NCBI GenBank assembly: GCA_965267425.1
Contig: OZ253959.1
Span: 1,116,001-1,180,000 of the forward strand
Direction of reading: 5' to 3'
DNA: 64,000 nucleotides
Source: G965267425 sp965267425
GTDB taxonomy: Bacteria > Bacteroidota > Bacteroidia > Flavobacteriales_E > Vicingaceae
The number at the start of each line of letters is the position of its first letter. Position 1 is the first letter of the stretch. Positions 56,155-64,000 of the stretch are shown piece after piece. The notes under the pieces are model-generated. The model was given only the letters and a program-made list of their open reading frames with translations, had not been told where the DNA came from and did no database searches. The position numbers were made by a program, and so were the translations under genes.

Positions 56155-56724
56155 CTACTTTACACGTTTAGGTGCAAGCATCATTATCATTTTTTTACCT
56201 TCAAGTTTTGGCATAGATTCCACGGTTGCGAATTCTTCCAAGGCCTGCGCCAACTTGAGTAGTAAAATTTCACCTTTTTCCTTAAAAAGAATACTTCTCC
56301 CTTTAAAGAAAACGTAGGCCTTTACTTTGGCCCCTTCGCCGATGAATTTTTCGGCGTGTTTCAGCTTAAAGTTAAAATCATGGTCATCCGTATTTGGACC
56401 AAACCTGATTTCCTTTACAACTATCTTAGCCGTCTTGGCTTTTAACTCTTTTTGTTTCTTCTTTTGTTCGTAAAGAAACTTCTTGTAATCAATTATCTTA
56501 CATACAGGTGGAACTGCTTTTGGTGAAATCTCTACCAAATCCAGACCTTCGTCATTTGCCAAATCCAGTGCTTTACTAATAGGGTATACTCCAGGTTCAA
56601 TATTGTCTCCAACAACTCTCACCTCACTGGAAGTAATTTTTGCATTAATTCGGTGAAGATCCTCAATTTGTCTTTGTCTTCCTCTAAATCCGCGACCCCG
56701 ACCAAATGGTTTTTTCTTTGCTAT
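56155..56724 (-). CDS. infC: Translation initiation factor IF-3, predicted AUA start
   Basis: 189 residues from an ATA codon at 56722-56724. Downstream of an in-frame TAG (56737-56739) there is no ATG, GTG or TTG until a GTG at 56622, which would delete the conserved N-terminal segment ([34 protein letters not shown]). The ATA is preceded by a perfect AGGAGG at 8 bp spacing (56733-56738), rare in this window. IF-3 blocks initiation at non-AUG codons, so a rare start allows autoregulation, as AUU does in E. coli infC. The C-terminal domain ([20 protein letters not shown]) is normal. Confidence 0.95.
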   Translation of the reverse strand: MAKKKPFGRGRGFRGRQRQIEDLHRINAKITSSEVRVVGDNIEPGVYPISKALDLANDEGLDLVEISPKAVPPVCKIIDYKKFLYEQKKKQKELKAKTAKIVVKEIRFGPNTDDHDFNFKLKHAEKFIGEGAKVKAYVFFKGRSILFKEKGEILLLKLAQALEEFATVESMPKLEGKKMIMMLAPKRVK

Positions 56725-56738
56725 GGCTAAATCCTCCT
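56725..56738 (-). promoter_or_regulatory. Shine-Dalgarno sequence deciding the infC start
   Basis: AGGAGG (56733-56738 on the minus strand) then ATTTAGCC and the ATA start. Full complementarity to the 3' end of 16S rRNA at ideal spacing supports ATA as the start. Neighbouring genes of the operon show no such sequence. Confidence 0.8.
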
Positions 56739-56755
56739 ATACTTTAAATGAATTA

Positions 56756-58678
56756 CTAAATATTTATTTCCTTTTTCATAAGATCAACGAAATCCTCCAC
56801 ACTCATTGTACCAATATCTCCTTCACCTCTTTTCCTCACAGAAACTACGTTATTTCCTGCTTCTTTCTCCCCGATAATCAGCATGTAAGGGATTTTCTTG
56901 ACTTCGGCATCTCTAATTTTCTTACCCACTTTTTCAGCCCTTTCGTCAATCAAGCCGCGAATATCGTAATTATTTAACAAAGATAAAACATTTTGAGCGC
57001 TTTCGTGGAATCGTTCGCTGATTGGAAGAATGGTAAACTGGTCATCTCTCAACCACAATGGAAATTCTCCAGCGCAGTGTTCTATCATGATGGCTACAAA
57101 CCTTTCCATGGAACCAAAAGGAGCTCTGTGAATCATTACCGGACGGTGTTTCTGGTTATCCGCACCAATGTAACTCAGCTCAAATCGTTCCGGAAGATTG
57201 TAATCAACTTGAATGGTACCCAATTGCCAATTTCTGCCAAGTGCATCTTTTATCATGAAATCCAATTTGGGACCATAAAATGCGGCTTCTCCATATTCAA
57301 CTATATAGGGAAGGTTCTTTTCTTTCACAGATTCCAAAATGGCTTGTTCCGCTTTATCCCAATTCTCATCCGAGCCAATGTATTTGTCTGGATTTTCTTT
57401 ATCTCTTAACGAAACCTGAGAAGTAAATTCAGTGAATTCCAGTGCATTCAACACATACATGACAAGGTCGATCACTTTGCAAAACTCATCTTTTACTTGA
57501 TCCGGTCGGCAAAAAATATGAGCATCATCTTGTGTAAATCCTCTCACTCTGGTCAACCCATGCAATTCTCCACTTTGTTCGTAACGATAGACGGTTCCGA
57601 ATTCTGCAAATCGAACGGGTAGATCTCGATATGATCTGGGTTTCGATTGAAATATCTCGCAGTGATGAGGACAATTCATTGGCTTCAAGAGAAACTCTTC
57701 ATCCCCCGGTGCTTTGATGGGTTGAAAAGAATCCTCACCATATTTTTGATAGTGGCCGGAAGTAACATACAATTCTTTACCTCCAATGTGCGGTGTAATC
57801 ACCTGTTCATAACCAGCTTTTTCTTGTGCTTTTCTCAAAAAATCCTCCAAGCGAGTACGCATGGCAGCACCTTTCGGTAACCATAGGGGAAGTCCTTGGC
57901 CTACTTTGTTGGAGAATGTAAAGAGTTCCAGTTCTTTGCCCAGTTTTCGGTGATCTCTTTTTTTGGCTTCCTCAAGACGTTCCAGGTATTCATTAAGTTC
58001 CTTTTGCTTTGGGAATGTAATACCATAAATACGCGTCAGTTGTTTGCTGTTTTCATCACCTCTCCAATAAGCACCTGCGACATTCAATAATTTGAGCGCT
58101 TTTATGAATCCAGTATTGGGAACATGTGGTCCCCGACACAAATCCGTAAACCCCCCTTGTGTATAAAATGTAATTTCTCCATCATTCAAACCTTCCAGCA
58201 AATCCAATTTGTACTCATCGCCTTTTTCCTTGAAATAGGCAATGGCGTCTTGTTTGGAGATTTCCTTGCGCTGGTATTCGCTTTTTTGAGAAGCCAGCTC
58301 TTTCATCTTTTTTTCAATGGCGGGGAAATCATCTGTAGAAATCACTTGATCTCCAGCATCAACATCATAATAAAATCCATTTTCGATAGGAGGGCCGATG
58401 CCAAATTTTATACCAGGATAAAGTTCTTGCAATGCTTCAGCCATCAAATGTGCAGACGAGTGCCACATAGTTTGTTTTCCATCATCATCATTCCATGTTA
58501 ACAATTCCAGGGTAGCATCTTCTTCAATGGGTCGAAATGCATCACGCACTTCGCCGTTCACTTTGGCCGATAATACATTTCTGGCCAAGCCTTCACTGAT
58601 GTCTCGAGCAACTTCAAGGGCGGTAGTTCCTTTTGGATGAGTCACTACTTTACCATCTGGTAACGTTATTTTAATCAT
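56756..58678 (-). CDS. thrS: Threonyl-tRNA synthetase
   Basis: 640 residues: TGS domain ([19 protein letters not shown]), the editing domain with [11 protein letters not shown] and the SAD region, then the class II catalytic core with the zinc-site cysteine and histidine ([12 protein letters not shown]), motif 2 ([20 protein letters not shown]) and motif 3 ([11 protein letters not shown]), and the anticodon-binding domain. It charges tRNA-Thr and hydrolyses Ser-tRNA-Thr. First gene of the thrS-infC-rpmI-rplT operon, with infC 31 bp downstream. Confidence 0.98.
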   Translation of the reverse strand: MIKITLPDGKVVTHPKGTTALEVARDISEGLARNVLSAKVNGEVRDAFRPIEEDATLELLTWNDDDGKQTMWHSSAHLMAEALQELYPGIKFGIGPPIENGFYYDVDAGDQVISTDDFPAIEKKMKELASQKSEYQRKEISKQDAIAYFKEKGDEYKLDLLEGLNDGEITFYTQGGFTDLCRGPHVPNTGFIKALKLLNVAGAYWRGDENSKQLTRIYGITFPKQKELNEYLERLEEAKKRDHRKLGKELELFTFSNKVGQGLPLWLPKGAAMRTRLEDFLRKAQEKAGYEQVITPHIGGKELYVTSGHYQKYGEDSFQPIKAPGDEEFLLKPMNCPHHCEIFQSKPRSYRDLPVRFAEFGTVYRYEQSGELHGLTRVRGFTQDDAHIFCRPDQVKDEFCKVIDLVMYVLNALEFTEFTSQVSLRDKENPDKYIGSDENWDKAEQAILESVKEKNLPYIVEYGEAAFYGPKLDFMIKDALGRNWQLGTIQVDYNLPERFELSYIGADNQKHRPVMIHRAPFGSMERFVAIMIEHCAGEFPLWLRDDQFTILPISERFHESAQNVLSLLNNYDIRGLIDERAEKVGKKIRDAEVKKIPYMLIIGEKEAGNNVVSVRKRGEGDIGTMSVEDFVDLMKKEINI

Positions 58679-58701
58679 TAGATGAATAGAAAATTAGGCC
58701 A

Positions 58702-58709
58702 CAAATGTA
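58702..58709 (-). promoter_or_regulatory. -7 promoter element of the thrS operon
   Basis: TACATTTG on the minus strand, 23 bp before the thrS ATG. No TTG at the expected distance. Confidence 0.5.
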
Positions 58710-58760
58710 CAATTATCTGCTGGCTAAATAGACTTGAATAAAAAGAATCAAAAGGTGAAA

Positions 58761-59234
58761 TTACCCTCGATAACCTAACAGAAAAACAACACAACCTTGC
58801 TTCATCGTGCTGGTAGAAGGAATTTCATAGTTGATGTACATGGTACGGGATCTGTTTGGCGTAAACGTGAATATTTCCTGATCACCGTTTTTCTCCATTT
58901 CTTCCTTGTTGGAGTACAACAATTCTCTATTCTTTTTGTCTGCTTTTTTATTGTAAACATTGATAATGACATCTTCCGGTAGTTCTGCTGTATTGAAGAT
59001 GAATTTATACTTTTCACCAATGAACAAAGGAATTTCAATTTCCTTCAGTTGCTTTTCAGATTTGTATGTGATTCGGGTAATTTTAGATGAATCGTACTTA
59101 TAATCTGGTTTGAGTAATGGTTTTATGGTTGATTTCAATTCCGTTGCAGGGCAAACAAATCCTGAAGGACCTGACTGCAATGTGGTCACTGAAAAACTAA
59201 AAATCAATAAACAAATAACTGCTATCTTTTTCAT
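58761..59234 (-). CDS. Exported hypothetical protein
   Basis: 157 residues from the second of two adjacent ATGs (59232-59234). Signal peptide MKKIAVICLLIFSFSVTTL; the mature part is beta-rich (IEIPLFIGEKYKFIFNTAEL, DVIINVYNKKADKKNRELL, TMYINYEIPST) with two cysteines that could pair. I recognise no named family. It directly follows the lipoprotein gene (12 bp), so the two are probably one transcript and may act together in the periplasm. Confidence 0.7.
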   Translation of the reverse strand: MKKIAVICLLIFSFSVTTLQSGPSGFVCPATELKSTIKPLLKPDYKYDSSKITRITYKSEKQLKEIEIPLFIGEKYKFIFNTAELPEDVIINVYNKKADKKNRELLYSNKEEMEKNGDQEIFTFTPNRSRTMYINYEIPSTSTMKQGCVVFLLGYRG

Positions 59235-59246
59235 CATCTTATTGCA

Positions 59247-60122
59247 TTATCCGTTAACAATGTAAGCTCTAACAGCCGAAACGTCTTCCAACAATTGGGT
59301 CTTTTCTTCAGCTGTAAATCCTATTTCTGACAATTCTTCAACCGTTTCAATTTGCTGAGAATCGATATCAAATCTTTCGAAATGGTTTCCAACTACTTTC
59401 AACTTAGCTAGAAAATCTTGCATTCCATTTTCATTTTCTTGTTCGAGCACACTAATCATTCCTTTGATTACTTTTTCCTGCTCAATGATTCTTCCAATCA
59501 ATTCTGGATTGTCTTTGTCTTTTACTGTTGCAAGTGCAATGTACATGCTTTCAACCCATGCTCCTGCAAATATCACAACACTGTTTTGGCTCAATCCATT
59601 TTCTTCCAGATACGAGTCCATTTCCATTTGAAAATCAGCAATGATATATCCTAAGGAATCAGAATTCCCCAAGTTATTTTGAAATCTCTCTAAAACACTC
59701 ACGGAAGCAAATATGTTCGTCATCCATAATCCTTCTGAAAGAACACTTAATGATTTCACATAATCAATACAAGCTTGGTTTTGATCATTTAATGAAGCAT
59801 ATGCTAAATCAGCAGTGTATACTCCAAAATTCAATTTTTGGCTCAATTTTGTATTGTAATTCGACACATTCGATGGGTCATTGGTAATGTCTGGAATGTA
59901 TGTCAATCCAGAACGGCGGAAAATAGAAGCCACCTGCAAAGGAGAAGGAAGGGCATACAAAAAACTATTTTGTTCTGGATCTACTTCTTCAACCTGAATA
60001 TCCTCAGCTCTCAAAGAGTCATCCATTTCTGTTTCATCGGTAGTTGATTCCGAACTCATATCACAACTGTTCAACACCGCCATTGAAACCAAAAGAGCCA
60101 GAATTAAACGGGTAATTTTCAT
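59247..60122 (-). CDS. Hypothetical lipoprotein, all-helical
   Basis: 291 residues with a good lipoprotein signal (MKITRLILALLVSMAVLNSC, Cys20) and an acidic Ser/Thr/Glu-rich linker. The mature domain is helical (FGVYTADLAYASLNDQNQAC, FAGAWVESMYIALATVKD, and a final VEELSEIGFTAEEKTQLLED). Comparable helical lipoproteins are frequent in Bacteroidota without assigned function. A -7 element is present upstream (60149-60156), so this gene probably heads the two-gene unit. Confidence 0.72.
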   Translation of the reverse strand: MKITRLILALLVSMAVLNSCDMSSESTTDETEMDDSLRAEDIQVEEVDPEQNSFLYALPSPLQVASIFRRSGLTYIPDITNDPSNVSNYNTKLSQKLNFGVYTADLAYASLNDQNQACIDYVKSLSVLSEGLWMTNIFASVSVLERFQNNLGNSDSLGYIIADFQMEMDSYLEENGLSQNSVVIFAGAWVESMYIALATVKDKDNPELIGRIIEQEKVIKGMISVLEQENENGMQDFLAKLKVVGNHFERFDIDSQQIETVEELSEIGFTAEEKTQLLEDVSAVRAYIVNG

Positions 60123-60148
60123 ATCAAATTATTTCGTTAAAGCTATAT

Positions 60149-60156
60149 CAAATGTA
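60149..60156 (-). promoter_or_regulatory. -7 promoter element of the helical lipoprotein gene
   Basis: TACATTTG on the minus strand, 26 bp before the ATG at 60122. Confidence 0.45.
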
Positions 60157-60219
60157 CCGCTAATCACGGTTTGCTAATATATAACTTAAAATTAAAATTT
60201 AGCACAATTCCATTTAAAT

Positions 60220-61854
60220 TTACGTCTGGATGACGCCTACGTTGTATTTTTTCACTTCTGCATGAACAGCAGATTCAATCCCTACTGAAATCCATTTCCG
60301 TGTATCTACTGGATCAATGATGGCATCTACCCATAATCTTGATGCCGCATAATAGGGTGAACTTTGACGATTGTACCGGTCTTTGATTTTTTGCAGCATT
60401 TCATTCTTTTTATCCTCAGGAATTTTATTGCCCTTACTTTCTTCCGCGGCCACTTCAATTTGCAATAAAGTACTTGCGGCTTGATCTCCTCCCATCACAG
60501 CAATATTTGCCGTTGGCCAGGCTGCAATTAATCTGGGGTCATACGCTTTTCCACACATGGCATAATTTCCTGCGCCATAAGAATTACCAGTGATAATGGT
60601 GAATTTTGGCACTGTTGAATTGGCCATGGCATTCACCATTTTAGCTCCATCTTTAATGATACCACCTTTTTCGGAACGAGAACCTACCATAAAGCCAGTA
60701 ACATCTTGAAGGAAAACCAATGGAATTTTTTTCTGGTTGCAATTCATGATAAACCTGGCTGCCTTGTCGGCGGAGTCCGAATAGATTACGCCACCAAACT
60801 GTAATTCACCATTTTTTGATTTGATCATGTTTCGTTGATTGGCAACGATACCCACTGCCCATCCATCAATTCTGGCGTATCCACAAACGATGGTTTGACC
60901 GTATAATTTTTTGTATTCGCGAAAACTTGATTTGTCGACGATACATTTGATCAAATCTCGAACTTCGTAAGGTTTTGTTCTTTCCGGAGGAAGGACTCGA
61001 TAAATTTCATTGTCTTTTTTTTCAGGGGCCAAACTCTCTGCACGATTAAACCCAGCGCTTGGCTGATCTCCAATTTTATCAATGATATCTCGAATTTGAT
61101 CCAGGCATTCCGCATCATCTTCACACTTGTAATCGGTTACCCCAGAAATTTCAGAATGGGTGCTGGCTCCTCCAAGTGTTTCATTATCAATATCTTCACC
61201 AATAGCCGCTTTTACCAGGTAAGAACCAGCTAAAAATATGGTTCCTGTCTTATTGACGATAAGTGATTCATCGCTCATGATGGGAAGGTATGCTCCTCCG
61301 GCCACACAACTTCCCATGATAGCTGCAATTTGAGTAATTCCCATGGATGACATGATGGCATTGTTGCGGAATATTCTTCCAAAGTGTTCCTTATCCGGAA
61401 ATACTTCATCTTGCAAAGGGAGAAAAACACCCGCACTATCCACCAGGTAAATAATGGGTAGATTATTTTCCATGGCAATTTCCTGAGCACGCAAATTTTT
61501 CTTTGCGGTTATGGGAAACCAGGCACCTGCTTTTACACTAGCATCATTAGCCACAACAATACAACGTTTCCCACAAATGGATCCCATGACAATGACCACA
61601 CCTCCTGCAGGACATCCTCCTTGCTCTTCATACATTTCATAGCCGGCAAATGCACCAATTTCAATTACATCGGCATCCTTATCCAAAAGATGTTCTATTC
61701 TCTCCCTGGCTGTCATCTTACCTTTGGCATGCAATTTATCGATCTTCTTTTTTCCACCTCCCTGGTAAATGGTATCCAACTTACTTTTCATATCGGATAC
61801 CGATAAACGCATTTTATCTTCGTTCTTATTTCCGGCTAAATCACTGTTTGTCAC
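60220..61854 (-). CDS. Acyl-CoA carboxylase carboxyltransferase (beta) subunit
   Basis: 544 residues from GTG 61852-61854, which keeps the family N-terminus (NKNEDKMRLSVSDMKSKL); an ATG at 61812 is the alternative. The two crotonase-fold carboxyltransferase halves carry HAKGKMTARERIEHLLD, the first CoA-site region (MGSCVAGGAYLPIMSDE) and the second (GNSYGAGNYAMCGKAYDPR). It transfers carboxyl from biotin to an acyl-CoA such as propionyl- or methylcrotonyl-CoA. The biotin-carrying alpha subunit is not in the window, so substrate is open. The class V aminotransferase gene is upstream by 11 bp. Confidence 0.93.
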   Translation of the reverse strand: MTNSDLAGNKNEDKMRLSVSDMKSKLDTIYQGGGKKKIDKLHAKGKMTARERIEHLLDKDADVIEIGAFAGYEMYEEQGGCPAGGVVIVMGSICGKRCIVVANDASVKAGAWFPITAKKNLRAQEIAMENNLPIIYLVDSAGVFLPLQDEVFPDKEHFGRIFRNNAIMSSMGITQIAAIMGSCVAGGAYLPIMSDESLIVNKTGTIFLAGSYLVKAAIGEDIDNETLGGASTHSEISGVTDYKCEDDAECLDQIRDIIDKIGDQPSAGFNRAESLAPEKKDNEIYRVLPPERTKPYEVRDLIKCIVDKSSFREYKKLYGQTIVCGYARIDGWAVGIVANQRNMIKSKNGELQFGGVIYSDSADKAARFIMNCNQKKIPLVFLQDVTGFMVGSRSEKGGIIKDGAKMVNAMANSTVPKFTIITGNSYGAGNYAMCGKAYDPRLIAAWPTANIAVMGGDQAASTLLQIEVAAEESKGNKIPEDKKNEMLQKIKDRYNRQSSPYYAASRLWVDAIIDPVDTRKWISVGIESAVHAEVKKYNVGVIQT

Positions 61855-61865
61855 TGCGGTAAATT

Positions 61866-63158
61866 CTAAATTTTATCAATAGCTTGTTTAACTGAATCCA
61901 CAAAAATATCAAGTTCTTTTGACGTGGAATATACATTGGGTGAAACTCTTATACCTTCTATTGCTTCGTATTTAAAATAGGTAGTGAGTATGCTGTTGTG
62001 TGCCAAAATATGATTGGTCAATTTTTGGTGATTTTTATCAGCTATTCGAAACGTTCGGATTCCTGCATATTTCGAATCATCGTCAATACAAAAAGAGGTG
62101 AATCCCTGAATTTCTTTTAGTCTGTCATGCCAATACTTGGACAAATACCGGAGTCTCTCTTCTTTCAATTTCATACCCATGTAATCATTGAAATCAATGG
62201 CATCTAAAATGCCAAATTCAGCTGGGAATGAACGTGTTCCCTGAACTTCAAATTTGACAATTTTATCATTTTCTGTGGGTGCTGGCGGAAAAAGCGCATA
62301 CAAATCAGTTATGCGTTCTTTTTTGACATATAGAAATCCGGTACCAAACGGCGCACCAAGCCATTTATGCAAACTGGTTCCGAAATAATCTGCATGTAAA
62401 TCTTTCACTTTAAAATCGATGTGCGCAAATGACTGTGCACCATCTACAATTACCTGAATGTTTTGGGATTTGGCAATTTTGGCAATTCTTTCAACAGGCA
62501 TTATTCTTCCTGTATAATTCACAATATGCGTTAGGTGAACAACTTTAGTATTCTTATTGAATAGACTAACATACTTTTCTGCAATTTGATCATCGCTATC
62601 CTTGTCCAGTTGAATATCAACGTATTTCAATGAGATTCCATCTCTTTGTTGCCTTTGTTCCCAAGCCATTCTCATATTTGGGTAATCGTATTTACCCAAT
62701 ACGATTTCATCGCCTTTCTCTAATGAGAGACCGTAAACAACAATTCCCAAAGCTTCTGTTGTATTTCGTTGAATGGCTATTTCTTCAGCTTCACATCCAG
62801 CCATTTCAGCCAAACGGTTACGCAGGGCATTTCTGTTTCTATTCATAACCCTCCACATATTGTATGCAGGGATTTCATTGCTGAATTTATGTGCTCGGAT
62901 GAATGCATCTTCTACCAATTTTGAAGAGGGTGATACACCGGCATTGTTGAAGTTTATTTTTTGATGATTTCCAGGATATAACTGCCGAATGCGATACCAA
63001 AATTCTTCATCAGAAATCAGGTCCTGGATATCAGTGCCAGACAAAAAAGCATCAATTTCCTCTAAGTCAAAATCCTGACTCGCAAAATTCAAAGGAGCAA
63101 TGCCTAGCGAAGCTGCTCCCAAACCCAATTGACGAAGAAAATTCCTTCTGTCTTGCAT
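61866..63158 (-). CDS. Class V aminotransferase family protein with Tat-like N-terminus
   Basis: 430 residues. The N-terminus MQDRRNFLRQLGLGAASLGI resembles a twin-arginine signal (RRNFLRQ) and a hydrophobic run follows, so the enzyme may be exported folded with its cofactor. The PLP fold is shown by NNAGVSPSSKLVEDA, RNTTEALGIVVYGL, VDGAQSFAHIDF and the Schiff-base lysine in TSLHKWLGAPFG. Related to cysteine desulfurases and isopenicillin N epimerase-like proteins. Substrate unknown. Confidence 0.9.
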   Translation of the reverse strand: MQDRRNFLRQLGLGAASLGIAPLNFASQDFDLEEIDAFLSGTDIQDLISDEEFWYRIRQLYPGNHQKINFNNAGVSPSSKLVEDAFIRAHKFSNEIPAYNMWRVMNRNRNALRNRLAEMAGCEAEEIAIQRNTTEALGIVVYGLSLEKGDEIVLGKYDYPNMRMAWEQRQQRDGISLKYVDIQLDKDSDDQIAEKYVSLFNKNTKVVHLTHIVNYTGRIMPVERIAKIAKSQNIQVIVDGAQSFAHIDFKVKDLHADYFGTSLHKWLGAPFGTGFLYVKKERITDLYALFPPAPTENDKIVKFEVQGTRSFPAEFGILDAIDFNDYMGMKLKEERLRYLSKYWHDRLKEIQGFTSFCIDDDSKYAGIRTFRIADKNHQKLTNHILAHNSILTTYFKYEAIEGIRVSPNVYSTSKELDIFVDSVKQAIDKI

Positions 63159-63180
63159 AATTGCTTTTGGATTAAATATA

Positions 63181-63810
63181 CTATAATAATTGATTATTTA
63201 ACGGTCCAATATAACCGCGACTTTCGGGTCCTAAATTGAATAGTAAATCGTAGATACTCAAATTTGGAACAAAACCATTTCGGTCGTCAAAAACTTGCAT
63301 ATATTCTGGAAATAGGTCCTTTGAAAACGTTTCTTTTTTTGCTGAAGATAGATGCCTTAAGTCTGTCATTTCTGAGCTCTCTTTTTCGTATTCGTTGTTT
63401 CGAATAAACGAAACCTCCATCTCCAATTTTTTCAAAATAAATGACATGATTTCTTGATTGAAATCAAAAAGGTATTCATACTTTTTTTCGTAAAAAGTAG
63501 ATAAATCTTGTTCGTAATATTCGAAGTAGGGTGAAGAGCGGTAGGAAGCACAAAGGGATCTCCAATGTAGTTTTTGCCATTGATGTTCATTGGCGATTTT
63601 AACCCTGGAAATCGCCGTCCTGCTTTTGTTTTTTTGGACAGGAATGATCAAATTCAGTATGCCATTGGGTCCATATATAGCGCATCTATTTCTAAACGAT
63701 TGTTTTTCAAAATGCTCGTGGCATTCAATATGAACTTCCGACAAAGTACTTAATGCTGCATAGTAACTTATGGGGCCGGCATATGAAGTGGAAACGATTA
63801 CTTTGGTCAT
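63181..63810 (-). CDS. WbqC-family protein
   Basis: 209 residues from ATG 63808-63810 (an in-frame start at 63834 lies inside lepB). The start TKVIVSTSYAGPISYYAAL, the HEHFEKQSFRNRCAIYGPNG segment and the WRSLCASYRSSPYFEYYE stretch are the WbqC family hallmarks. WbqC-like genes are found in surface polysaccharide clusters, but in Bacteroidota this copy lies directly after lepB and its role is unknown. Its ATG overlaps the lepB stop by 3 bases (ATGA). Confidence 0.9.
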   Translation of the reverse strand: MTKVIVSTSYAGPISYYAALSTLSEVHIECHEHFEKQSFRNRCAIYGPNGILNLIIPVQKNKSRTAISRVKIANEHQWQKLHWRSLCASYRSSPYFEYYEQDLSTFYEKKYEYLFDFNQEIMSFILKKLEMEVSFIRNNEYEKESSEMTDLRHLSSAKKETFSKDLFPEYMQVFDDRNGFVPNLSIYDLLFNLGPESRGYIGPLNNQLL

Positions 63811-64000
63811 ATGTTTTTTAACGTTCTGTCCCATCGAAAAGATCCATTTGATTGAACACTATAAAAGATGGTTGTCACTTTGCCTAAAATATGAGATTCA
63901 GGTAACAATCCCCAATTTCTGCTATCTGCGGAATTGTCATAATTATCACCAACAACATAATAATAGTTGTGTTTAAATTGATAGGTATGAGACTCAAGGG
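63807..64000 (-). CDS. lepB: Signal peptidase I, C-terminal end (runs off right edge)
   Basis: Only the last 63 codons plus two bases are visible. They read ...HNYYYVVGDNYDNSADSRNW, then GLLPESHILGKVTTIFYS, which is box E of signal peptidase I (GDNxxxSxDSRxWG) and the membrane-proximal end. The catalytic Ser and Lys lie beyond the window. It cleaves signal peptides, completing the export machinery encoded here with Ffh and FtsY. The stop TGA overlaps the wbqC start. Confidence 0.94.
   Translation of the reverse strand, partial: LESHTYQFKHNYYYVVGDNYDNSADSRNWGLLPESHILGKVTTIFYSVQSNGSFRWDRTLKNI

Noticed and set aside
57647..58501. Several plus-strand frames over thrS
   Set aside because: All are antisense to conserved class II synthetase sequence.

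Overview
The window reads as core chromosome of a member of the Bacteroidota, most likely a gliding or marine Flavobacteriales-type lineage. The grounds are type IX secretion sorting domains (type A on the protein at 4950-6761, CHU_C/gliding type on the giant protein at 20182-25116), a TonB receptor paired with a DUF4249 lipoprotein, BshC, a DUF4295 small protein, Bacteroidota-type promoters (TAnnTTTG, in several cases with TTG 18-23 bp upstream), few Shine-Dalgarno sequences and an AT-rich composition. I found no insertion sequence, prophage, CRISPR array, rRNA or plasmid gene. No gene-free stretch exceeds 300 bases.

Layout. 1-6.8 kb: partial SirB1-like gene, cinA, rpmB, a secreted aminopeptidase P, rpmG, DUF4295, ftsY and a secreted FN3-like protein. 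6.8-11.8 kb: bshC-guaA-LysM/periplasmic-binding-like protein, tightly packed. 11.8-15.8 kb (minus): LolA-like protein, ftsK and a lipoprotein. 16-20.2 kb (plus): argS, ffh, folD. 20.2-25.1 kb (minus): 1644-residue secreted protein with 14 tandem repeats of about 80 residues. 25.3-31.5 kb: AbrB-like regulator, thioredoxin-like protein, POT transporter, DPP-IV-like peptidase, GlcD-like oxidase. 31.5-33.3 kb: rplS and trmD facing away from miaE. 33.3-42.1 kb: hypothetical and membrane proteins, including a beta-propeller/SpoIIE phosphatase sensor with an acidic partner. 42.2-46 kb (minus): phosphoglucomutase, mltG, GNAT, dapF. 46-51 kb: HtrA protease, then TonB receptor-DUF4249. 51-53.5 kb: a small accessory-looking stretch with tRNA-Pro, an unknown secreted protein with ADP-ribosyltransferase-like motifs, a GNAT, a small lipoprotein and tRNA-Met. 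53.5-55.4 kb: VOC, DUF1801 and two SRPBCC genes. 55.5-58.7 kb: thrS-infC-rpmI-rplT. 58.7-64 kb: two exported hypotheticals, an acyl-CoA carboxylase subunit, a class V aminotransferase, WbqC and the end of lepB.

How the genes work together. Much of the window serves translation and protein export: L28, L33, L19, L20, L35, IF3, ArgRS, ThrRS, TrmD, MiaE, two tRNAs, both SRP GTPases (FtsY and Ffh) and signal peptidase I. Cell wall and division are served by FtsK, MltG and DapF. The rest is envelope, peptide use and surface proteins.

Most notable observations: infC starts at an AUA codon behind a perfect AGGAGG in a genome that otherwise shows almost no Shine-Dalgarno sequences. DapF carries Ser195 where the second catalytic cysteine should be. 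An unrecognised lipoprotein-like gene next to tRNA-Pro carries a possible R-S-ExE ADP-ribosyltransferase pattern. Several genes (trmD, miaE, ftsK, a GNAT) have their -7 promoter element only 4-7 nt from the start codon, which suggests leaderless or near-leaderless mRNAs. All product names rest on recognising motifs by eye; no database search was run.
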